DNA of 64,000 bases, from contig MU839834.1 in NCBI GenBank assembly GCA_030411725.1, forward strand, positions 1 to 64,000. Reading direction: 5' to 3'. Positions within the stretch are counted from its first letter, which is position 1. Each line of letters starts with the position of its first letter. Under the pieces are notes generated by a model. That model searched no databases. It was not told where the DNA came from and worked only from the letters and a program-made list of their open reading frames with translations. This DNA comes from Echria macrotheca (taxonomy: Eukaryota > Ascomycota > Sordariomycetes > Sordariales > Schizotheciaceae). A program made the position numbers and the translations under genes. Shown here one piece after another: positions 44,356 through 55,436 of this stretch.

Positions 44356-46767
44356 ATGGATCGTCTGCAGGTCCGGAACTCGGTCCTATCCGTGACCAAA
44401 CAAAAGGCCATGGAGGATGCAAAGAAAATGCAGAATGTCATCCAAGAGGAATGCGCCAAGGCCGGCAAAGACGTGCCGCCCTATCTTCTCCAAGAGCTGA
44501 TTGGCAAGGGCAGCTTTGGCCGTGTGTACAAGGCCACCGATCTCAACTCCAAAAGCATCGTGGCCGTCAAGATCATCGATATCGAGGAGAGCGACACGCT
44601 GAACCCGAAGCTGGCCGACACTTACAGCGAGTTCATGAAGGAGATTGGCGCCCTCAAGTTGCTGAGCGACAGTGGGGCCAAAAACATCAACCTCATCCTC
44701 GATGTCCTCCCTGTCGGCCAGGCCATGTGGATGGTGACCGAGTACTGCGCCGGAGGCAGCGTGGCCACCCTTATGAAGCCAACGGCCCCCGGTGGGCTGC
44801 AGGAGAAGTGGATCATCCCCATCTTGCGCGAGGTGGCCGAGGCCATCTACTGGGTTCATAAGGAGGGCATTATTCATCGCGATATCAAGTGCGCCAATGT
44901 TTTGGTTACTGAGTCAGGGGCAGTGCAGCTATGCGACTTTGGCGTGGCTGGTATCATCGAGACGAAACTGGACAAGCGGTCGACCTTCATCGGCACTCCC
45001 CACTGGATGGCGCCCGAGCTCTTCGACCCGGAGCCCTCGTACAGCACGCCTGTGGATATTTGGGCGTTTGGATCATTGGTCTATGAGATTGCTTCCGGGC
45101 TTCCTCCGAACGTCATGCTGGGGTTCAACATCCCCCAGCTTGGGAGTTATATAAAGAGCCACGCGCCCCGTCTCGAGGGCGATCAGTATTCACACAACCT
45201 CAAGGACCTCGTGTCATTCTGCCTGATCGAAGACCCAGCAAAGCGTCCCACTATCGAACAAGTACAACGGCACCCATACATCTTCAACACCAGCGCCGAC
45301 TACCCTACCTCCCATCTGGCAAATCTTGTCAAGGGGTATAAGGTGTGGGAGGCTCAGGGCGGTGTCCGCAAATCTCTGTTCGCTCCTGTTGGCGCACTAG
45401 GACCGTCGGATTATTCGTCCACGGCCATGGCCAACGACGAGTGGAATTTTAGTACCACGATCGATTTCGACCGACAGGTCATGAACACGGATGCCCAGGC
45501 CGTGTTTGACGTCTACGGTTCCAATGTCGATTTCGATTTTGACCAGCCTCAGACAGCGAAGCCCAAGCCGCGCCGGCGTCTTCCTCCTCAGTTGCCAGCT
45601 TTCAAGGCGCCCCTAGAAAAGCTGTTCGATCCCAATACGATATCCAACTATGAGGAAAACTCACGGGCCTACTATGGCAAACCACCGCTGCCCCCGAACT
45701 CGGATCTGCCATTGAGGGATGATTCACTTCATTCTACACTTCGAGAATCTCTTATAGATCTCGATGCATCTCTTCATGATGGGGGCAATCTCTCGCAGTT
45801 TGTCGACATGGAAACAATCAAGGCGGGTCTACGAGCGACCTCGAGCGATTCTGAGGTCGACGATGTGACCGACTTTAACAAACCACCACTGAGCGACCCG
45901 GCCGACGGCAACAGGCGAGCCACGCAGGATTGGAAGTTTCCAGCCATGGCGCCTCCTGCTTCGGCAAACCCCGAGATGTCACGCTTCCCCTTCCATGAGG
46001 AACGTTCCGGTGCGACGCCTAACTCGGGTCCTCGACCGGCGCTCTTTCATCATCCAACAGAGCCGGTGTCCCTGCAGTCGCAGACGTACGATCTCATGCC
46101 TCCTGCTTCCCAGGACAACCGTGCGTCCGTCGGCAGTCTGATCGATCTCGACGAGAGCCTAGCGATGCCGGAGTATCCCCGACCATCGACCGCGAACTCG
46201 GATGTCGGGTCTATAACCGGGTCGGACATCGGAGGGGCCAACCCGTTTGACCTGGAACGACATGCATCGCTTTACCAGCCGACGCAGTCGATGGGCCGGG
46301 AGCCGTCCATCTACGTGTCGGACGACAGCGACTTTGCCCGGCTGGCCCAGATGCCGGACGAGATGCCGCCGCAGCGCCACCAGCCCGGCATGTCGGGCGA
46401 CTTTTTCAGCGGGAGCAACACGCTGGTGAGCCACGGACGGACGGACAGCTATGGTGAGGATGGATTCTCTGGCGCGAGCGACTACGCGGATCCGGAATAT
46501 CTTACCATGGGTGGCGGCAGACAGAAAGCTAGCGGGTCTAGCTTGCCGCAGCAGCGGGGACTACAACAACAGAGCCAGCCGCGGACGACCATGGCGATGC
46601 CGCCGGTCCCGGGGCCGCCGTCGGCGAGGGTGATGCAGGGCTTGGCTAGCAGGGAAGAGGTGCGGGAGGATGTGATGCGGTTGATGGCGAGTTTTCTGGA
46701 GCATTTGAACTTTGCGGATGCACATGTGTCTGCGCTCCCGGCCAGGTCAGGACCTCCTGGGGAGTAG
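44356..46767 (+). CDS. STE20/GCK-type protein kinase, 803 aa
   Basis: An intronless serine/threonine kinase. Starts at 44269 (832 aa) and 44356 (803 aa) are both possible; the second has a better context (CACAAAATGG) and begins MDRLQVRNS. Kinase motifs run in order: glycine loop IGKGSFGRVY, VAVK lysine, HRDIKCANVL catalytic loop, CDFGV, and GTPHWMAPE activation-segment end, which is the STE20/GCK signature. The long C-terminal region (~480 residues) is disordered, with repeated LIDLDESL/LIDLDASL motifs that may be docking sites, and closes with a helix (EDVMRLMASFLEHLNF). It differs from the better-known fungal GCKs (POD-6, SID-1 and MST-1 types) around the N-lobe, so I assign no symbol. Likely roles are in polarity or septation signalling, by family. 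Confidence 0.9.
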   Translation: MDRLQVRNSVLSVTKQKAMEDAKKMQNVIQEECAKAGKDVPPYLLQELIGKGSFGRVYKATDLNSKSIVAVKIIDIEESDTLNPKLADTYSEFMKEIGALKLLSDSGAKNINLILDVLPVGQAMWMVTEYCAGGSVATLMKPTAPGGLQEKWIIPILREVAEAIYWVHKEGIIHRDIKCANVLVTESGAVQLCDFGVAGIIETKLDKRSTFIGTPHWMAPELFDPEPSYSTPVDIWAFGSLVYEIASGLPPNVMLGFNIPQLGSYIKSHAPRLEGDQYSHNLKDLVSFCLIEDPAKRPTIEQVQRHPYIFNTSADYPTSHLANLVKGYKVWEAQGGVRKSLFAPVGALGPSDYSSTAMANDEWNFSTTIDFDRQVMNTDAQAVFDVYGSNVDFDFDQPQTAKPKPRRRLPPQLPAFKAPLEKLFDPNTISNYEENSRAYYGKPPLPPNSDLPLRDDSLHSTLRESLIDLDASLHDGGNLSQFVDMETIKAGLRATSSDSEVDDVTDFNKPPLSDPADGNRRATQDWKFPAMAPPASANPEMSRFPFHEERSGATPNSGPRPALFHHPTEPVSLQSQTYDLMPPASQDNRASVGSLIDLDESLAMPEYPRPSTANSDVGSITGSDIGGANPFDLERHASLYQPTQSMGREPSIYVSDDSDFARLAQMPDEMPPQRHQPGMSGDFFSGSNTLVSHGRTDSYGEDGFSGASDYADPEYLTMGGGRQKASGSSLPQQRGLQQQSQPRTTMAMPPVPGPPSARVMQGLASREEVREDVMRLMASFLEHLNFADAHVSALPARSGPPGE

Positions 46768-47326
46768 GCCTGGGAAATAAGGCGTTTGGGTGTCATTATG
46801 TATTTATGTAGGCATGTCTTGATGTACAGCAAATGGTTTGATAGCGTTTTTGCAATGTAAACAAAATATTGACTGGAAATGAATTTCTTGTTTTGACAAA
46901 CGTTTACTTTATACGCAGCTACTTGGGGCGTTGATCAGTGTTCAAAGTTGGGCAGCGGATCTGGGGTCCTTACCTTACTCCTTGGGCGGGTGTAAAATTC
47001 TTTGCATGACTCAACCTCACTGCATCAATCTTTCACTTTCACAAGAAATCTTCCCAAACTCAGCACTAAAAAACCACCCATCTCTGCAAAATCCGACCAG
47101 ATGAATATTTAAACCGATAAAAAGACCCTCGGGCCGCCCAAAAGTCAACACGGCTCATCCAGGTGTCCATTTCTTCCCTGCGCGCTGGCCTGCTGCATTC
47201 CGACACTGCTACACTCACCACTCACGCCTCACCACTTACACCACCCGTCTCATCCCCTGGGTACGGGGATATGTCACTGCCACAACAACGTCGATACCAC
47301 CAAAACCAGTTTCAGTCAGAACAACC
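46768..47326. other. Intergenic region
   Basis: 3' region of the kinase and promoter of SUA5; no gene is supported. Confidence 0.5.
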
Positions 47327-48598
47327 ATGAAGACCAAAATCCTCCCGGTCCCGGTGTCCCCCGACAGCCCGTCCCTCGGCCACTGGGCTTCGTCTTCTTC
47401 TTCCTCATCCTCCTCCAACGCATCCAGCAGCAACGGCAACGATGTACCATCAAACCTAGAAGAGTGGCAAGTCCCGCTCACCACCATCCCACCCTCTTTA
47501 TTATCTGCAGCAACCGCCCTCCGCACGACCCCCGTCCCCGTCGCCTTCCCAACCGAAACAGTCTACGGCCTCGGCGCCGACGCGACCCGCTCCGCCGCCG
47601 TTCGGGGAATCTACACGGCCAAAGGCCGACCGTCAGACAACCCGCTAATAGTACACGTCGCCGACCTCGCCATGCTGCGCTCGCTTTTGTCCGCGCCCAT
47701 CCCTCCTATTTATCTGCCGCTGATCAAAAAATTCTGGCCTGGCCCTCTGACCATCCTCCTCCCGGTCTCGGCAGACTCACAAAGGAAACTAGCGCCAGAA
47801 GTTACGGCGGGACTGCCCACCTTCGGCGCGCGCATGCCCGCCTCGCCGCTGGCGCGAACGCTAATAAAACTAGCGGGCGCGCCGCTCGCGGCGCCGAGCG
47901 CGAACGCGTCCACCAAGCCGAGTCCGACGACGGCGCAGCATGTGCTGGATGATCTGGACGGGCGGATCGAGGTTATCCTTGACGGGGGACCCTGTGCCGT
48001 GGGCGTCGAGAGTACGGTCGTCGACGGGCTGTGCGAGCCGCCGGCGGTGCTCAGACCGGGAGGGGTGAGTATCGAGGAGCTGAGGGCGTGTCGAGGGTGG
48101 GAGGGCGTCGTGAGGGCGTATCGCGATGCGGATGCGGGCGAGGAGAAGCCGAGGGCGCCGGGGATGAAGTATAAGCATTATAGTCCGAGGGCGAGGGTTG
48201 TGCTTTTTGAGGGGGGCGATGGCGACGGGAAGAAGAAATGGCAGGGGGCGGGAGGGGAGGAGGAGAGGACTGTGGGTGTGATTAGGACGGGGAGGTGGGA
48301 GGTGGACGGGGGGTGGGATGGGTTTGAGGTCGAAGAGTTTGGGAGGCAGGTTGGGGAGGGGGTGGTGGATGTGCGAGAGGGAAAATTGGTTGGAGAGAAG
48401 GAGTTGAGACTGTTGGATGTGGACTTGACGGGTGGTGTCAAGGCCGTGGCTCATGGCTTGTTTGCTGCCCTCCGGGAGCTGGATCGGCTCGGGGCCGATG
48501 TCATCCTGGTGGAGGGCGTGGACGACGGCGATGATATCGCCGCAGCGGTTATGAATAGACTACGCAAGGCGGCGTCCGAGATTAGACGGGCATCATAG
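47327..48598 (+). CDS. SUA5: Threonylcarbamoyl-AMP synthase SUA5
   Basis: An intronless frame of 423 residues. SUA5 makes threonylcarbamoyl-AMP from threonine, bicarbonate and ATP, the first step of the t6A modification at position 37 of ANN-decoding tRNAs. The YrdC-like domain shows PVAFPTETVYGLGADA, KGRPSDNPLIVHV, FWPGPLTILLP, and APSANASTKPSPT. The linker HYSPRARVVLF leads to the C-terminal Sua5 domain (residues ~300-420). A Ser/Asn-rich stretch (SSSSSSSSNASSSN) near residue 25 precedes the domain; the N-terminus could be a weak mitochondrial signal. Length is normal for the fungal enzyme. Confidence 0.95.
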   Translation: MKTKILPVPVSPDSPSLGHWASSSSSSSSSNASSSNGNDVPSNLEEWQVPLTTIPPSLLSAATALRTTPVPVAFPTETVYGLGADATRSAAVRGIYTAKGRPSDNPLIVHVADLAMLRSLLSAPIPPIYLPLIKKFWPGPLTILLPVSADSQRKLAPEVTAGLPTFGARMPASPLARTLIKLAGAPLAAPSANASTKPSPTTAQHVLDDLDGRIEVILDGGPCAVGVESTVVDGLCEPPAVLRPGGVSIEELRACRGWEGVVRAYRDADAGEEKPRAPGMKYKHYSPRARVVLFEGGDGDGKKKWQGAGGEEERTVGVIRTGRWEVDGGWDGFEVEEFGRQVGEGVVDVREGKLVGEKELRLLDVDLTGGVKAVAHGLFAALRELDRLGADVILVEGVDDGDDIAAAVMNRLRKAASEIRRAS

Positions 48599-48690
48599 AC
48601 ACAGAGAGAGAGAGACACAACATAGAAACATTTTCGCTTTTTTGAACCCCAATATCATGAAAGGCAAAACCAAATCTAAGTAATAATAAA

Positions 48691-49452
48691 CTACAGCCCC
48701 TGCCGCAACCAGTCCGTAATCTTGGCCCTGCCCAGCTGCGCCAGGTTGTTGACGCCTTGCTCGCTGAACGGGTCGATACCACGCAGATTGACCACGTCCT
48801 GCGTCGGCGCCTTGCTGCACCGCTGCACCACAATCGTCGGGTCCGTCTCGAGGATGATGCCGTCGTCGACGAGCTCGTCGATCAGCAGCGCGACGAGATC
48901 ATAGTTCTCGATGATGGTCCGCTTGTCGACCGATTGTCTGTTCACATCACACGGCGTCAGTATTTTGACCAACCCCCGGGGAGACAAGAGGGGAAAGAAA
49001 GGCCTACTTGAACAACAGGTGCAGGCTATCCCTCAAGGCCAGCAGCACATTATACAGCAGCACCTCGTTCTCGTCGGTGCTCCCGACCACGTACAGCGCC
49101 ACGTCCGACTCCATCTTGTAGAGCACCACGCGGTTGTCGTAGAGCAGGATGTCGCCGTTCTGCTTGGCCGTCTTGGCCAGCAGCCCCTTCTCGAACCGGG
49201 TCTGCGACGTCTTGTCGGGGTACGGGTTTTGCGACGACGCGGTCGTCCCGCTTGGGGCGGCGGCGGCGCCCCCCGTCGTCTGGCTGGGCGTCGTGTGCGG
49301 CGGTGTGTAGTATTTGGAGAATATCCGCGAGCCGTCGTCGCTCGAGAGGATTACTGGTGGTGCATGTGAGTCTGGGCTGTTTGTCTTGTTTCCTTCCCCG
49401 GCGACAACATACTTATGGCGTTGACGCTGTACAGCGACATTCCTGGCGACAT
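48691..49452 (-). CDS. RET3: Coatomer zeta subunit
   Basis: Three exons (49413-49452, 49008-49353, 48691-48937) give 210 residues. Zeta-COP pairs with gamma-COP in the F-subcomplex of COPI, which coats Golgi-to-ER vesicles. The longin-like fold is recognisable: SLYSVNAIIILSSDDGSRIF at the N-terminus, RFEKGLLAKTAK, then ILLYDNRVVLYK, DVALYVVG, LLALRDSLHLLF, and a C-terminal KITDWLRQGL. A Pro/Thr/Ala/Ser loop of about 30 residues after KYYTPP is a fungal expansion. All donors are good (GTATGT, GTAGGC). The gene is convergent with SUA5 (92 bp between stops) and divergent from MCM4. Confidence 0.94.
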
Positions 49453-49867
49453 CTTGGCGGTATCTTTTGAGTCGTCTGTCTCCCAATTCTTGAGCGTCCA
49501 AACGTGGTTACTGGTCAGAGTTCGGGTATCTTGCTTGCTGGACGCTGCGTGTAACTATCGATACCGTCTGTACCTTAGTTATCGAGTTGTGGGGTGAAGC
49601 CAGCTGTGATGTGGCTTGACCGTACCAGCCCCACCTCACCGGTACGTACCTTTTGGTCCCTGGCTGGCCTTGGGGGTCAAGGGGGGTCTACCCCTGTCGA
49701 CGCGGTCGTGTAAAGTGGTTTCGCGAGACGCGAATTTTGGCGCGTCTCCTTTTCTCATTTCCAACCCACTTGTTCCCCTCACCTACCTGTCTCCCCTCTG
49801 TCGCAACCCATCCCTCTCAACCTGTCGTGGTTTTCGGTGTCATCAGCCTTAATTCTCGACAACCAAC
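49453..49867. other. Shared promoter region, RET3 / MCM4
   Basis: A 415-bp divergent spacer. It carries a palindromic GACGCG/CGCGTC site around an E2F-like TTTTGGCGCG (49725-49748), described separately. Confidence 0.6.
49725..49748 (+). promoter_or_regulatory. Palindromic E2F/MBF-like site upstream of MCM4
   Basis: GAGACGCG (49725-49732) and CGCGTCTC (49741-49748) form a perfect inverted repeat around AATTTTGG. The right half makes TTTTGGCGCG, an E2F consensus, and ACGCG is the core of the yeast MluI cell-cycle box. It lies about 120 bp upstream of the MCM4 ATG, where G1/S control is expected. Confidence 0.6.
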
Positions 49868-52800
49868 ATGTCTTCGCCGCGCCGATCCACGCGGAGCTCG
49901 CAAGCGGGCACTCCCCGTTCGACTCGCAGTTCCCAGCTTCGAAGCAGCCCCGCGCCCGCCGGTCCCTCCAACGCCGACGAGAACAATGCCAATGCTACTC
50001 CCCGACAACAGCGCCAGCCTCGGGCGTCGCAGCTCGCGTCCAGCCCGCTGTTCTACGGGTCGTCTCCCGCCGTCAGCAGCAACGTGGTGTCGTCTCCGCT
50101 GCGCCAGATGAGCAACACGCAGAGCACCGTCCTGCCAGACAATGCGCCCAGCTCGCCCTTGCGCCAGCAGACCGGGACCCAGACCGATGGCGAGCGCACT
50201 CCCCGCGCCAGCGGCGCACTCCTCGGAGGTAGGCTCACCGCCTCTTTACGCTGCCCAGAACACTGACAGCCGCAGAATCATCCCCGATCCGCTACGACGC
50301 CAGCTCCAGCCCGGGCCGCCATCTCAACCCGCAGTCCGACTTGCGCAGTGAGAGCAGCTCGCTGTTCGTGAGCTCCCAGAGGAACGGCGCAAGGTCCCGG
50401 CGTGGAGATATCAACCCCGACGTGCTCCGGACACCCAGACAGCTGCCGCGCCGTATCATCCTCGACGATGCCGGCCGCGTCGTCCAAGACGGCTCCGACG
50501 CTGCCTCGTTCACCAACAACAACCCGGGCACATCCGAGGCCGACGCCCTCGGCGGCTCCAGCCAGGGCCTCATCTGGGGTACCACCATTTCTATTGATGA
50601 TTCGTTTGTCTCATTCAAAGACTTCCTCAAGAACTTCACCAAGAAGTACCGCATGTGGGCCGATGGCGCCACCGAGGTTGATACCGACGGGAACCCAGAC
50701 GCAGAGAGCAAACCGTACTGGGAGGCACTCGAGAACATGTTGCTGCTTGGTACCAACAAGCTGTACCTGGATCTCCGAGACCTCAAGGCGTACCCGCGCA
50801 CCGTCAAGCTGTGGCATCAGGCCCAGGCCTATCCCAGCGAAATCGTGCCCGTCATGGACCAGTGTGTCCACGACTGCATGATTGAGCTCGCGCGGGCCGA
50901 GATGGCCAGCCAGCGGGAGTCGCAGAACACGAACGCCCCTCTTGCCTCTCAGAGCTCCGACATGGCCATTCCCAGCTCGGAACGCGGCGATGAGCCTTCT
51001 ACGCCGCGGCCCTCGCAGCCCCAGCAGCCGAACCTCGAGGATCAGGTCAACCAGATGGACTTTGTTGTTCGGCCCTGGGGTCTCGATAAGACGACCAATC
51101 TCCGCGATCTCAACCCATCCGGTGTGTTTTGTTTTGTTCCTAATGACATATATGCCTGACTAACAAGTATAGACATGGACAAGCTCGTCTGCATCAAGGG
51201 CCTAGTGATCCGCACGACGCCCGTCATCCCCGATATGAAGGACGCCTTCTTCAAGTGCAGCGTCTGCGGCCACTCGGTCACGGTCCAGCTAGACCGCGGC
51301 AAGATCCGCGAGCCGACCGAGTGTCCGCGCGCGCTCTGCGGCTCCAAGAACTCGATGCAGATCGTCCACAACCGGTGCTCGTTTGAAGATAAACAAATCA
51401 TCAAGCTGCAGGAGACGCCCGACGCCGTGCCGGCCGGCCAGACGCCGCACTCGGTCTCGGTCTGTGTCTACAACGAGCTGGTGGATTTCTGCAAGGCCGG
51501 CGACCGCGTCGAGCTCACCGGCATCTTCAAGGTCACGCCCGTGCGCGTCAACCCACGCATGCGGACGGTCAAGAGCGTGCACAAGACGTACGTCGACGTC
51601 GTGCACGTCCAGAAAGTCGACCGGAAACGCATGGGCGCCGACCCGTCGACGCTCGACCTCGCCGAGGAGGAAGAGGCGCACGCCGCCGGCCAGAGCCTCG
51701 ACGAGATCAAGAAGGTCTCGCCCGAAGAAGAGGAAAAGATAAGAGAGACGGCGGCGCGGCCCGATATCTACGAGCTGCTCTCGCGCTCGCTGGCGCCGTC
51801 CATCTACGAGGCCGAGGACATCAAGAAGGGCATCCTGCTGCAGCTCTTCGGCGGGACCAACAAGACGTTCGAGAAGGGCGGCAGCCCGCGGTACCGCGGC
51901 GACATCAACGTCCTGCTCTGCGGCGACCCGTCGACGGCCAAGTCGCAGCTCCTGTCGTACGTGCACCGGATCGCGCCGCGCGGCGTGTACACCAGCGGCA
52001 AGGGCTCGTCGGCGGTAGGTCTGACGGCCTACGTGACGCGCGACCCGGAGTCGCGCCAGCTTGTCCTGGAGTCCGGCGCGCTGGTGCTCTCGGACGGCGG
52101 CGTGTGCTGCATCGATGAGTTCGACAAGATGAACGAGTCGACGCGCTCGGTGCTGCACGAGGTCATGGAGCAGCAGACGGTGTCGGTGGCCAAGGCGGGC
52201 ATCATCACGACGCTGAACGCGCGGACGTCGATCCTCGCGTCGGCGAATCCCATCGGCAGCAGGTATAACCCAGAGCTGTCGGTGCCGCAGAACATCGATC
52301 TCCCGCCGACGCTGCTGTCGCGGTTTGATTTGGTCTATCTCATTCTCGACCGGGTCGACGAGAGGAACGACCAGCGGCTGGCGCGGCATTTGTTGTCGAT
52401 GTATCTCGAGGACAAGCCCGAGTCGGCGCAGACGGCTAATGATGTTTTGGTATGTCTCCCCTTTTTTCATCTGTCTCTTTTCTGGGTTGTATCTAACGTT
52501 TCATGACAAAAATAATAGCCCATCGAATTCCTAACGTCGTACATCTCGTACGCCCGGGCCAACATCCACCCCTCCATCACGCCCGAGGCCGGCCGCGAGC
52601 TGGTCGAGTCGTACGTCGACATGCGCAAGCTCGGCCAGGACGTGCGCGCGGCCGAGAAGCGGATCACCGCCACGACGCGCCAGCTCGAGAGCATGATCCG
52701 CCTGGCCGAGGCGCACGCCAAGATGCGTCTGTCGGAGCTCGTCACCGCCGACGACGTCAAGGAGGCTGTCAGGCTGATCAAGTCGGCGCTCAAAACGGCC

Positions 52801-53097
52801 GCTACCGACTCACAGGGCCGGATCGATATGAGTTTGCTAACTGAGGGCACGTCGGCGGCGGAACGCAAACGGAGGGCGGATATGAAGGCCGAGATTGTGC
52901 GGCTGCTGGACGAGCTGACGGCCGGCGGGCAGAGTGTGCGGTTCTCGGAGGTGGCAAGGAAGTTGGGCGAGGGCGCGGGCGTCCAGGTCGATGCGACGGA
53001 CTTTTCCGAGGTCATGAGGGCGCTCGAGATGGAGGGGGTTATTAACATTACCGGGGAGGGGGCGAGGAAGAGTGTGAGGAAGTTTACGAGGATTTAA
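49868..53097 (+). CDS. MCM4: MCM4 replicative helicase subunit (Cdc21/Cdc54)
   Basis: Four exons (49868-50228, 50276-51121, 51173-52449, 52519-53097) give 1020 residues. MCM4 is one of six subunits of the MCM2-7 helicase. The N-terminal ~160 residues are disordered and rich in Ser, Pro, Arg, with many SP and RSSQ sites, as expected for the DDK/CDK-regulated tail. The zinc finger is CSVCGH ... CPRALCGS. The AAA+ core has Walker A GDPSTAKSQ, Walker B CCIDEFDKM and the arginine finger LLSRFDLVYLI. The C-terminal winged helix ends VINITGEGARKSVRKF. All introns restore conserved sequence (for example NPSDMDKLVCIKG and NDVLPIEFLTSY). Confidence 0.97.
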
Positions 53098-53442
53098 TAG
53101 TCTCTCGGAAGAGAGGAATGATGTGTGTGTGGTACGAAGTTTTGATGTTTTGTCTGGATGGATGGATGCAAGACGATGATGGTATGGGATCATTAGATTA
53201 ACGAAGGGGATATATCTGTGTGTGGGTGGTTCACATGGCGTTTATTACTCTATCTCTCTCTCTCTCGTTATTAATCCAACTATTTCATATACCCCCCTTG
53301 TTCTCGAGTCATACAGAAACTGCCAAGGTGATGTGGTGGTGCATCGTTACAGAGAGGGTGTGTATACTCATGCAAACAACATCAAACCTCGTTCCAGAAA
53401 CCAAATCCAAAATATAGGATACTAACCCCCCTACACTATACA
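53098..53442. other. Intergenic region
   Basis: Convergent 3' regions of MCM4 and the Pil1-like gene; contains a TCTCTCTC run at about 53255. No gene is supported. Confidence 0.5.
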
Positions 53443-54675
53443 CTACACCCCCTGACCACCTGTCGTCCCCTCATTCACCACCGCCTGCCTCGACGACGAC
53501 GGCGGCGTCGGCGTCTCACCTCTCTCTCTGTGTTGCTCTTCATCGCGCCGGTGCTCATCATCACCCCCCAAAAGCCCGCTCGGCATCCGCCACTCCCTCA
53601 GATCATCCTCGGCATCGTTCAGAATCTGCCGCGCCTGCGCGCCATGCCGATACGGCGTCCGCTCGTCGCCGGGAACAACGGGCGTATCGTCCAACAGCTG
53701 CAGCAACCTCAGCCCGTGCCTCGCGAGGATGACCTGCTTCTCGGCGCGCTCAATGGTAGCCAGGAATTCCTGCTGGTAGGCCTCTTTGAGTTTTTGCCGT
53801 GTCTTTTTTTTTTCCAGATCATTAGTCCCACCATTCTCATGCACAATCTGTATCTCAAAGGAAGAAAAAAAGAAAAGGGGAGGAGGGGGGAAACAAACAA
53901 TATTGTCCAACTGCGCCTCAGCAACCAAATTCTCCGCCTCCGCCCTAACAAGCTCCTGCTCAAGCACCACCAGCTTCGGAGAAGCATTCCCCTCCTTCGC
54001 CTTGACCTTCGCAATCTCCGCCGCAATTTTGTCCCGTCCATCCCGTGAGGGCTGCACGCTCTTCTCGGTATTCCGCACGACTTTCAGCGTAGACCGCGAC
54101 TCGTCGAGCGCGTGCGCATAGGTATCCTCCTGCTCGCCGAGCTCGGCGAGGACCACGCCGAGCTTGTCGGCGATGTCCGACACGGCCTCGTCGCGCGCCG
54201 CGTGTGCTGGACCGGCACCGGCGGCCTCGGCGCCCCACTCCGAGAGCTGGGTTGCTATGGACAAACGCTCGCGCGCGGCCGACTCGTGCGCTGCTATCAG
54301 GTTGTTTTCGGACTTGATTAGGCGGTAGAGGCGCCGTGAGAGTTCGGGCTGGAAGCGGGTGCCGCGGAGGGAGGTGGCGAAGCGGAAGGGGAGGCGGGAG
54401 GTGGAGGAAGAGGGAGGTTGGGTTGGGTTGCCGGTGGAGGATGTCGAGGTGCCGCCCTTTGAGGAGCGGATTGAGAGGGCGCGGTTCCTGGGATTTGGTT
54501 GTTAGGTTTGGGAGATTGGTGATTTGGGAGGGTTGGGGGGTGGTGGTGATGGTGGTGGAAGGAATGGGATGGTACCACTGGGTGAAGGAGAGTCGAGAGC
54601 TGTCGCTGCTCTGGCGTGCCATGGTGCGTGGTACATGTGGATATCGTGATGTTTTTTCTTCTCTCTGACTTACAT
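53443..54675 (-). CDS. Pil1/Lsp1-family eisosome protein, 316 aa
   Basis: Three exons by my reading: 54674-54675 (only the AT of the start codon), 53899-54487, and 53443-53802, giving 316 residues. Pil1-family BAR proteins build eisosomes under the plasma membrane. The spliced N-terminus, MNRALSIRSSKGG, matches the family start (MHRTYSLRNSRA in yeast). Conserved blocks follow: RFQPELSRRLYRLIKSENNL, VSDIADKLGVVL, SVQPSRDGRDKIA, and LVVLEQELVRAEAENLVAEAQ. An alternative start at 54622 (MARQSSDSS) would need a poor GTACCA donor. The second intron (53803-53898, 96 nt) has no in-frame stop. The C-terminus is short and acidic/Arg-rich. It differs from the typical Pil1 enough (for example SIATQLSEWG) that it may be a second paralogue. 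Confidence 0.85.
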
Positions 54676-55436
54676 GGTGTTTTGCTTTTTTGACTCGATA
54701 TCCTGGTCTGTGATGTTTGGGCTTGTTCGTCAGCTGTTCTTTCCTGGGGCAGAATCAGCAAGCACGTTGCAGCTGGATGGCCATACAGCCTACTTTTTTT
54801 GCACTGGGACACGTTATGGTTCGGATTAACTTGTCAATTATAAAAAGATTTGACCAGGCCCAGGGAGTAGTTTACAAGTACTAAGTGAACTAGTCTGCAG
54901 GGAGGGGAGAGTCTTTGTCCTGGACAACGGCATACTGCCAGGTGACGTCCGCAGCCCCCATGACTTTTTACATCCATAGTATCCGCAATCCTCACTCCGT
55001 ACCATACAACCTTTCAGATCCAACACAATGAAGACCTCAGCGTCATCGCTCTCGGCGTTGGGATGGTGTAGACCAAATCCCAAAGCAGCGTGACGGCAGA
55101 AAAGTGTGACGTCATACCCCCCCCCCTTCCCCCCCCCCCCCACTAGTTAGCTACCTTACACCATCCACCAGGATCACCAACACTCCAGAGTCCAGACAAT
55201 GATATGAAAGATAGTATCAGAAACCCGTTGGGTATATTCAATTGCCAGTGTATCGTGATAATCCCAATGCAAACTCCAACTCTAAAAAAAACCCATTCTC
55301 GACCAGGTCATCTAGGTATACCATGTCATGTCGCGAACCATACCAAAGCCAAGATCCTCCTCCCCGAATGACCCCCAAAAATAATACAAAAATGCTGCCC
55401 CATCAAATCCCATATTAAACCAGGTAATCATCAGAA
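54676..55436. other. Intergenic region with poly-C tract
   Basis: Promoter of the Pil1-like gene and 3' region of the His-rich gene. A C-rich tract, two runs of about ten C with a TT break, lies at 55118-55141. No gene is supported. Confidence 0.5.

Noticed and set aside
51289..52470. 393-codon minus-strand frame opposite MCM4
   Set aside because: Shadow of the MCM4 coding frame caused by strong GC3 bias; Arg/Leu/Val/Asp/His-rich and without domains.
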